Of a stretch of DNA of 9,718 bases, positions 5,010 to 9,718 are shown piece after piece. Every line of letters begins with the position of its first letter. Within the stretch, counting starts at the first letter, position 1. The position numbers were made by a program, and so were the translations under genes. The stretch is taken from assembly GCA_028709565.1 (NCBI GenBank), contig JAQVWU010000078.1:1-9718 (forward strand). The letters run 5' to 3'. A model generated the notes under the pieces. The model had not been told where the DNA came from. It was given only the letters and a program-made list of their open reading frames with translations, and did no database searches. Source of the DNA: Eubacteriales bacterium. GTDB lineage: Bacteria; Bacillota; Clostridia; Oscillospirales; CAG-272.

Positions 5010-6581
5010 TCAGCCTCCGCGCGCCGCTATGATATTCATAATATGCTCTTCATGGGTGGCGGCAAACAGGTGATATCCGTTTGTCTGGGCTACGAAATAC
5101 AGATAGTCGGTTTCTGCCGGATACAGCGCGTATTGTATGGCGTTGAGACTGGGGTTGCATATCGGCCCCGGCGGGAGTCCCTTTATTATATAAGTGTTAT
5201 AGGGATGATCAATCTCGGTATCGGCCCCTTCCGGTATGGTTTTCGGATCCTCCATCATATATTGAATGGTCGGGTCGCTCTCCAGCCGTCCCTGGGTAGG
5301 ACCGGAAGGATTATTGAGCCGGTTGTGAAATACCGAAGACACCGAAGAATATTCCGACGGATATTTGGCTTCCGCCTGAATCATGGACGCCAGCACTATA
5401 ACTTCATCCACCGTATATCCGAGTTCCTCGCAGCGCGCCTTGTAGGACTCATCGAACTTATTGTAAAAGTTCTGGAGCATCTTGTATATTATTGTATATT
5501 CGTTGGAGTCGGAATAAAAATAGTAGGTGTCGGGGAACAGATAACCCTCCAGGCGGTATTTGCGGTCGGAGTTTCTGTCGGCCTCCGTTTCGGCGATAAA
5601 CCAGTTAAGATTATATTTGCTGAAATCGCCGTTTTCGATGACCTCGATAAACCCTTCCCTGGTACCCATGTCCCTTGACGTAAACAATTCGATAATCTGA
5701 TCAACGCTGTAGCCCTCGGGTATTGTTATCGATACCTCCGCTCGCGGTTTTTTCTTGGGCTTAAAATCGGATAACAGCATATCGTAGTCCATGGAGGGTG
5801 TAACGGTATATGCACCGGCAAGATATTCCCCGCTGTCCCGTCTCAGCTTTGCGTACAGCTTAAAAATCGACGGATAACGTATGACATCGTTATCTTTAAG
5901 TATCTCGGATATATCGTTTATCGTGGCATATTCCGGAATGATAATGTCAATCTCGTCGTCGGGTTTTACAAAGGCAAATACATCGTTAAAGACCGAGATG
6001 CCGAAGTAGCTTAAAAATCCCGATGTTATCAGGACAAACACTATATAGATAATTGCCTTCATCACGCTGGTCAGCGTACCTGTGACCGCTTCGCCCCCGT
6101 CTCTGTAACCCCCGCCGGGCTGTCTTCTGACCGGCCTCGCGGACAGGGTTTGCTTCTGTCCGCCGCGGGAGGTCATAGCGCGTGTCTGATTGCCTCCGGC
6201 AGAGCGGGGCTTCGGAGCTCTGCCGCCGGAAGGAGTGGTGTTCATAACGCGGGTTTGATTGCCGCCGGCAGCGCGGGGCTTCTGTGCGCTGCCGCCGGAG
6301 GGAGTGGTATTCATGACGCGGGTTTGGTCGCTGCCGGCCGGCGGTGTGTCTTTTCTGTATATCGTTTTGGCGTCCTTCTTTGGGTTTACCGTTCCCATTA
6401 CCTGCGTACGGTTGTTTGGTTCATCCGGCCTTTGTCGCGGTCTGCGGTTAGTTTGACTGCGATTGGCGTAATTCGCCTGTCCCGGCACTCCAGGCCGGCC
6501 GGTTTGGTTTTTTTTGTTTTCCGGATTAACCGGTGTGAACGAACGCGTCTTGTCGCCGCCGTCCGGGTGGTTTTTATTCAT
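5010..6581 (-). CDS. mltG: Endolytic murein transglycosylase MltG with extended N-terminal tail
   Basis: MltG is anchored in the membrane and cuts newly made glycan strands inside the chain, releasing or ending them during peptidoglycan synthesis. The 523 residues comprise a cytoplasmic tail of about 170 residues (hydrophilic, rich in Gly, Pro, Arg, Asn, Thr), one membrane segment near 174-196, a LysM-like region near 215-295 (VSITIPEGYSVDQIIELF), and the catalytic domain. Family marks are RLEGYLFPDTYYF (343-355), VLASMIQAEAKYPSEY (396-411), SVFHNRL, LESDPTIQYMM (433-443), YNTYIIKGLPPGPICNP (461-477) and YLYFVA. The glutamate equivalent to E. coli E218 is Glu404. The preceding Glu of the usual EKE is Gln402, which is not the catalytic one. 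The tail is much longer than in E. coli MltG (340 residues) and has repeats. Only an A-rich AAGAAAG precedes the ATG, a weak ribosome binding site. It is the last gene of the minus-strand run, 71 bases after the CPBP gene. Confidence 0.95.
   Translation of the reverse strand: MNKNHPDGGDKTRSFTPVNPENKKNQTGRPGVPGQANYANRSQTNRRPRQRPDEPNNRTQVMGTVNPKKDAKTIYRKDTPPAGSDQTRVMNTTPSGGSAQKPRAAGGNQTRVMNTTPSGGRAPKPRSAGGNQTRAMTSRGGQKQTLSARPVRRQPGGGYRDGGEAVTGTLTSVMKAIIYIVFVLITSGFLSYFGISVFNDVFAFVKPDDEIDIIIPEYATINDISEILKDNDVIRYPSIFKLYAKLRRDSGEYLAGAYTVTPSMDYDMLLSDFKPKKKPRAEVSITIPEGYSVDQIIELFTSRDMGTREGFIEVIENGDFSKYNLNWFIAETEADRNSDRKYRLEGYLFPDTYYFYSDSNEYTIIYKMLQNFYNKFDESYKARCEELGYTVDEVIVLASMIQAEAKYPSEYSSVSSVFHNRLNNPSGPTQGRLESDPTIQYMMEDPKTIPEGADTEIDHPYNTYIIKGLPPGPICNPSLNAIQYALYPAETDYLYFVAQTNGYHLFAATHEEHIMNIIAARGG
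6174..6332 (-). repeat. mltG: Tandem 69-bp (23-residue) repeats in the mltG tail
   Basis: The tail contains QTRVMNTTPSGG near residues 86-97 and again near 109-120, and a third start QTRAM near 132, a period of 23 residues. A looser relative, RTQVMGTVN, lies at 58-66. The repeats fall before the membrane segment, so they face the cytoplasm, and are of low complexity. They are likely unstructured and prone to copy-number change. Confidence 0.8.
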
Positions 6582-6652
6582 AGTTTTTCTTTCTTATGAT
6601 ACAGCAGTTAATAATCCGATATAATTCGACATGAGTATGATAACACGGGTGG

Positions 6653-7570
6653 TTACAGGAATACCCCCGCAATAAACGCAACTATACATAACAGCAGCGT
6701 CGGCGATAATATCGCTTCCCTAAAAGCATGCTGTCCCCCGGCTTTTATATCCGGTGCGTCTTCCTCTGCTCCCATGGTCAGCGCGTCATTGTGAAACAGA
6801 CGTTCGGCCTCTCCCAGCATTAAAACAAGCGCAAACAGGAAAAGAGAGATGACTATAAAAGAAGTAAGGGTGATGTTTTCGGGCAGACCTACAAACCTGA
6901 GTATGTATCCTTCAAAAAAAATATTAAACAGATTATACAGCAGATGTATAATAAAGGCGGCAAATACCGATCGCGTCACATATACCGATATCGACAGTAT
7001 AATCCCGATAAAAATATATAAAATCAACATGCCGGGTCTGAAGGCGATAAGTGAATATAACAGCGAACTCAAAATCAGCGACCATCCCGAGCCGAGTCCG
7101 CTTTCGTTATATTCGGTCAATATAACCGAACGGAAAACCAGTTCCTCGGTCAGCGCCGGCAATACGGCAAAAGCGGTTATAATGTATAATATATCGGTCA
7201 GCGTTGTTGCGTCGGTTATCGCTGCCAGCGACTCGTAACCGTAAAATTCGGTGGCGTTAACCCCCAGTCGGGTAAGCAGAAGTTTTACCGCCGCGCTTCC
7301 GGTGATTAAGACAGCCAATGCCAGCAATATAAAGCCGAACCGCCCGGGGGATATAAATCTGAGGTTAAGTTTGAAGGTGTAGCCCGGACCGCCGATTTTT
7401 ATATAGAATATACAGGGCAAAACGAAGATAATCAGCCGCATTATAATCAGCGAAAGATAAAACTGGTCACCGTAGCCCAGCACGGCCGGGTCTATATAAC
7501 GCGACGCGACCGACAGCAGCAGAATACTCAGGACGAGCGCGGGTGCCGTCAGCGTTTTTTTAGCCCGCAT
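6653..7570 (-). CDS. CPBP family intramembrane protease-like protein
   Basis: A 305-residue polytopic membrane protein with roughly eight hydrophobic segments. It carries the CPBP (CAAX protease / bacteriocin-processing, Abi) hallmark EELVFR at 142-147 and the last motif HxxxN as HLLYN at 209-213. The middle motif, normally FxxxH, reads YSLIA at 172-176 (within SSLLYSLIAFRP), so the expected metal-binding His is Ala. It may therefore be a weak or inactive protease, or act by binding. The C-terminus has an extra hydrophilic loop (about 255-285) and one more membrane segment. GAAGG (7577-7581) lies six bases before the ATG. The start overlaps the end of the cyclo-ligase gene by 11 bases, which suggests translational coupling. 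The substrate is unknown. Confidence 0.85.
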   Translation of the reverse strand: MRAKKTLTAPALVLSILLLSVASRYIDPAVLGYGDQFYLSLIIMRLIIFVLPCIFYIKIGGPGYTFKLNLRFISPGRFGFILLALAVLITGSAAVKLLLTRLGVNATEFYGYESLAAITDATTLTDILYIITAFAVLPALTEELVFRSVILTEYNESGLGSGWSLILSSLLYSLIAFRPGMLILYIFIGIILSISVYVTRSVFAAFIIHLLYNLFNIFFEGYILRFVGLPENITLTSFIVISLFLFALVLMLGEAERLFHNDALTMGAEEDAPDIKAGGQHAFREAILSPTLLLCIVAFIAGVFL

Positions 7571-8150
7571 GAAGCGCCTTCACTCCCTTTTCGGTGACAA
7601 GCACATCCACCGCGAGGTCATATCGTCCGCGCGGCACGCTGTTTATAACGAAATCACTGTAAACAAACCCCACCTTGGTGCCCTTAAACGACGGCAGATA
7701 TCTGTCGTAATAACCCTTTCCGTAACCGAGACGATAGCCTTTTTTATCGTATACGATGCCGGGGACGAGGCATACCGCGGCCGCGCCCTCCTCCCGGCTG
7801 TAGACGGGGCATTCGTCGCCCGGTTCGGGTATGCCGAAGGTTCCCGTGACGGTCAGCTGGTCGAGGGAGGTGACAAATCTGAACACCATTGTATGACTCT
7901 TTGTGTCGCAGCACGGAAAGGCGATGCGTTTGCCGCTGCTGAGCGCGTGCCGCGCGATGGGCAGCACGTCAATCTCCCGCGATGTCGGATAATACATGAG
8001 CAGTGTTTCCGAATAGCGATAGGAAACCAAAGCCATAAAAAGCGAGCAAATCTTTTCGTCGCACAATCGCTTTATGACCGGCTGCAGCGTTTTTCTTTTG
8101 TCGATATAATGGGTCCTGATTTTGTTTTTTTGTGTTCTAAGTTCGTACAT
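7560..8150 (-). CDS. 5-formyltetrahydrofolate cyclo-ligase
   Basis: This cytoplasmic enzyme uses ATP to turn 5-formyltetrahydrofolate into 5,10-methenyltetrahydrofolate, returning it to the one-carbon pool (E. coli Fau/YgfA, B. subtilis YqgN). The 196 residues are of normal length. The N-terminus has the basic helix KNKIRTHYIDKRKTL. YYPTSREID (54-61 region) matches the usual Y-P-x-x-x-E-(I/V)-(D/N), and the diagnostic nucleotide/folate loop YRLGYGKGYYDRYL is at 139-152. FGIPEPG (105-111) is also typical. The ATG is only three bases after the DJ-1 gene stop and has no clear ribosome binding site of its own, so coupling to DJ-1 translation is likely. Confidence 0.95.
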   Translation of the reverse strand: MYELRTQKNKIRTHYIDKRKTLQPVIKRLCDEKICSLFMALVSYRYSETLLMYYPTSREIDVLPIARHALSSGKRIAFPCCDTKSHTMVFRFVTSLDQLTVTGTFGIPEPGDECPVYSREEGAAAVCLVPGIVYDKKGYRLGYGKGYYDRYLPSFKGTKVGFVYSDFVINSVPRGRYDLAVDVLVTEKGVKALHAG

Positions 8151-8153
8151 AGG

Positions 8154-8708
8154 TCAGACGAAAACGGATTCCTTTACTTTATTTGCCGTGTCCAAACCGC
8201 GCAGCGCCAGAATAATCTCCAGGGCGAATTCCGCCGACGCGCCCATGGCAACGGCGGTTATAATATTGCCGTCGCGGACAACCCTTTTATCGGACAGACG
8301 GGCGCCCCTGAGCCTGTCTTCAAAACCGGGATAACAGGTCGCCTCCCTGCCTTCAAGCAGACCGCGGCGGCCCAATATCGACGGTGCGGCGCAGATGGCG
8401 GCTATATAAGCCCCGGTAAGCGAAGCCGCCGATAAAAAGCTGTTTACCGTTTCGTCTTCATCCAGATGCGCCGTTCCGGGCATTCCGCCGGGCAGCAGGA
8501 CACACTCCAGCCCGTCGGCAGTACGCCCGGCATTGCCGAGAGCGGCGGCGGTCGTGTCGGCATGGACCAGGATATTATGCGAGCCGCGGACCGCGGTTGT
8601 TTTGTTTATCGAAACGGTTGTGACCTCGATACCCGCGCGCCGCATTAAATCAACCGGGCACAGCGCTTCGACTTCCTCAAAACCGTCAGCCAAAAATACG
8701 TAAACCAT
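8154..8708 (-). CDS. DJ-1/PfpI family protein
   Basis: The 184-residue soluble protein has the DJ-1 fold signature. GFEEVEA (9-15) supplies Glu14, equivalent to Glu18 of human DJ-1. LLPGGMPGT lies at 71-79, and AAICAAPSILG (103-113) carries the nucleophile-elbow Cys106, by coincidence the same number as in human DJ-1. TCYPGFE (124-130) is also typical. Members are described as protecting proteins and metabolites from glyoxal-type damage (glyoxalase III or deglycase activity, the latter disputed) or sensing oxidation; some are labelled ThiJ or YajL. The actual role here is unknown. GAGGGGAG a few bases before the ATG is a good ribosome binding site. The gene lies 34 bases after the GNAT gene. 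Confidence 0.93.
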   Translation of the reverse strand: MVYVFLADGFEEVEALCPVDLMRRAGIEVTTVSINKTTAVRGSHNILVHADTTAAALGNAGRTADGLECVLLPGGMPGTAHLDEDETVNSFLSAASLTGAYIAAICAAPSILGRRGLLEGREATCYPGFEDRLRGARLSDKRVVRDGNIITAVAMGASAEFALEIILALRGLDTANKVKESVFV

Positions 8709-8742
8709 AATGCTCCCCTCGTATCGGTATTTGTTTAAACTG

Positions 8743-9531
8743 TCAGTATTCGCCGAACATGTTGAGCGCCGGCGACTCCGCGATACCGCGGATCATGCTT
8801 TTAGGTGTGACAATTTCCGTTTTATTTAAATCAATTATATCCGAAACTTTAAAACACGGACAGCATATATCGTAAACTTTTATGGAGTTCTTAACTTCGC
8901 CCGGGTTTTCGGAATAAATCATATAACCGCGCCGGGAACCGTGTGTATCTGTTATATAAAATATTTTGCCCCGGGCGGCGAATTCCGATACGGTAAATAC
9001 AAAAAACCCCTTGTCTTTGATAAAACGGTCCCCCTGCGCCATAAGATAAAGGCGGTACAGTTCATCGTAATCCCCGTCGAAGGGCCCGGTATTGATATCG
9101 CCGAGCCGCTCTTTGGCGGTATCAAACGGAAAGGGGGTATCCTGCGTTTCGGTATAGCCCAGTCTGCGGTACATGTCAAACAGGTCTTTGTCCGCCGGTA
9201 TCAATACGGTAAAAGGGGTATTCCGTTCGGCCGCCTGCATAAGATCGCGGTAGATACCCCTGCCGCGGCGGGAGGGGTCCACGCAGCCGGCGTATATATA
9301 ATAGCCCTGGTATATTTTATCACCGAGGATGAGTCTGAGGGGCACACGGTTTACCAGCCCGACAATCTCACCGTCTTCTGGCGGCGGACCGGAGGTGATA
9401 TGAATGCCGTCCGGTCTCTCTGCCGCGCAAAACACGTTGCCCCTATTGTCAAACGAGCGGTAGAAGGCGTGTATATATTCGTCCGGATCGCCGAACACCC
9501 GCTTCCACAGGGCAGCTATACGGTCGCTCAT
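8743..9531 (-). CDS. GNAT family N-acetyltransferase
   Basis: The 262-residue soluble protein has an N-terminal GNAT domain. The acetyl-CoA loop (motif A) is seen as YAGCVDPSRRGRGIYRDLM (80-98), and motif B as LFDMYRRLGYTE (117-128). The N-terminus ALWKRVFGDPDEYIHAFY is common in clostridial GNATs of this size. The C-terminal 110 residues, including a CCPCF stretch near 225, look like a second, degenerate domain. This arrangement resembles Eis-like or SCP2-like two-part acetyltransferases only loosely. The substrate is unknown. The ATG overlaps the stop of the upstream gene as ATGA and lacks a strong ribosome binding site, so translation is probably coupled. Confidence 0.85.
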   Translation of the reverse strand: MSDRIAALWKRVFGDPDEYIHAFYRSFDNRGNVFCAAERPDGIHITSGPPPEDGEIVGLVNRVPLRLILGDKIYQGYYIYAGCVDPSRRGRGIYRDLMQAAERNTPFTVLIPADKDLFDMYRRLGYTETQDTPFPFDTAKERLGDINTGPFDGDYDELYRLYLMAQGDRFIKDKGFFVFTVSEFAARGKIFYITDTHGSRRGYMIYSENPGEVKNSIKVYDICCPCFKVSDIIDLNKTEIVTPKSMIRGIAESPALNMFGEY

Positions 9532-9718
9532 ATCAGGTATAACGCTTCGGGTATTATGCTCCCGTCGGAGTTAAATAGTTCGGAGGCGGGATAACATGCG
9601 GACGAGCCGCACCTTTCACAGATAAAACGCACCGAGTCGTCGTCATCCCCCACCAGCGCAAGATCGTATACCCCCTCAACGCCCTTTTTGCATCTGCAGA
9701 TTACCTTGTTTTCGTCGG
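9528..9718 (-). CDS. C-terminal part of an unidentified gene with a Cys-rich, zinc-ribbon-like end (cut by window)
   Basis: Reading leftward from the window edge, one frame is open from 9716 to a TGA at 9528-9530, about 62 codons. It reads DENKVICRCKKGVEGVYDLA, then an acidic GDDDDS, then RFICERCGSSACYP, ending EALYLI. CRC, CERC and a later Cys could bind zinc, but the spacing matches no family that I recognise. The stop overlaps the GNAT start by four bases (ATGA), good support that this is a real gene and the head of the same transcript as far as seen. Its N-terminus lies outside the window. Confidence 0.6.
   Translation of the reverse strand, partial: DENKVICRCKKGVEGVYDLALVGDDDDSVRFICERCGSSACYPASELFNSDGSIIPEALYLI

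Noticed and set aside
6582..6652. Separate promoter for mltG in the 71-base gap
   Set aside because: TTATCA and TATATC on the minus strand are about 14 bases apart and unconvincing; read-through from upstream genes is simpler.

Overview
The window looks like a chromosomal segment of an endospore-forming Clostridia-type Firmicute. The evidence is a spoVAC-spoVAD-spoVAE cluster, purine-rich ribosome binding sites, and a neighbourhood of mltG, CPBP protease, 5-formyl-THF cyclo-ligase and DJ-1 genes. No ribosomal RNA or other species marker is present, so nothing finer than the class can be claimed.

Region 1 (1-1800, plus strand) is accessory DNA. It starts with an N-terminally truncated reading frame (212-691) that resembles the C-terminal end of a primase/helicase-type replication protein from a mobile element. 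Two copies of one unusual module follow. Each has clusters of short 9-10 bp spaced repeats in both orientations, a shared 23-bp core, an AT-rich stretch, a final direct-repeat cluster, and then a small gene of about 75 codons. The layout is the same in both copies but the repeat word differs (TGTCAC in the first, ATGTAG/TGTAGT in the second). The second small gene is out of frame with its ribosome binding site. The best reading is a replication or maintenance relic with two iteron arrays, but this is inference.

Region 2 (1970-2870, minus strand) holds one gene for a two-domain acyltransferase-like protein, with a hairpin terminator after it.

Region 3 (3028-5000, plus strand) is the spoVA cluster for dipicolinic acid transport across the inner forespore membrane: spoVAC, spoVAD, spoVAE, then a strong terminator. 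spoVAC has no ATG, GTG or TTG at the expected N-terminus; a well-placed ribosome binding site points to ATA.

Region 4 (5010-9718, minus strand) is a closely packed run of genes. In transcription order they are an incomplete gene with a Cys-rich C-terminus, a GNAT acetyltransferase, a DJ-1/PfpI protein, 5-formyltetrahydrofolate cyclo-ligase, a CPBP membrane protein lacking one expected metal-ligand histidine, and the endolytic murein transglycosylase MltG with a long repeat-bearing cytoplasmic tail. Most junctions overlap or are only a few bases apart, so co-transcription is likely. This run and the spoVA cluster converge at the terminator near 4962-4998.
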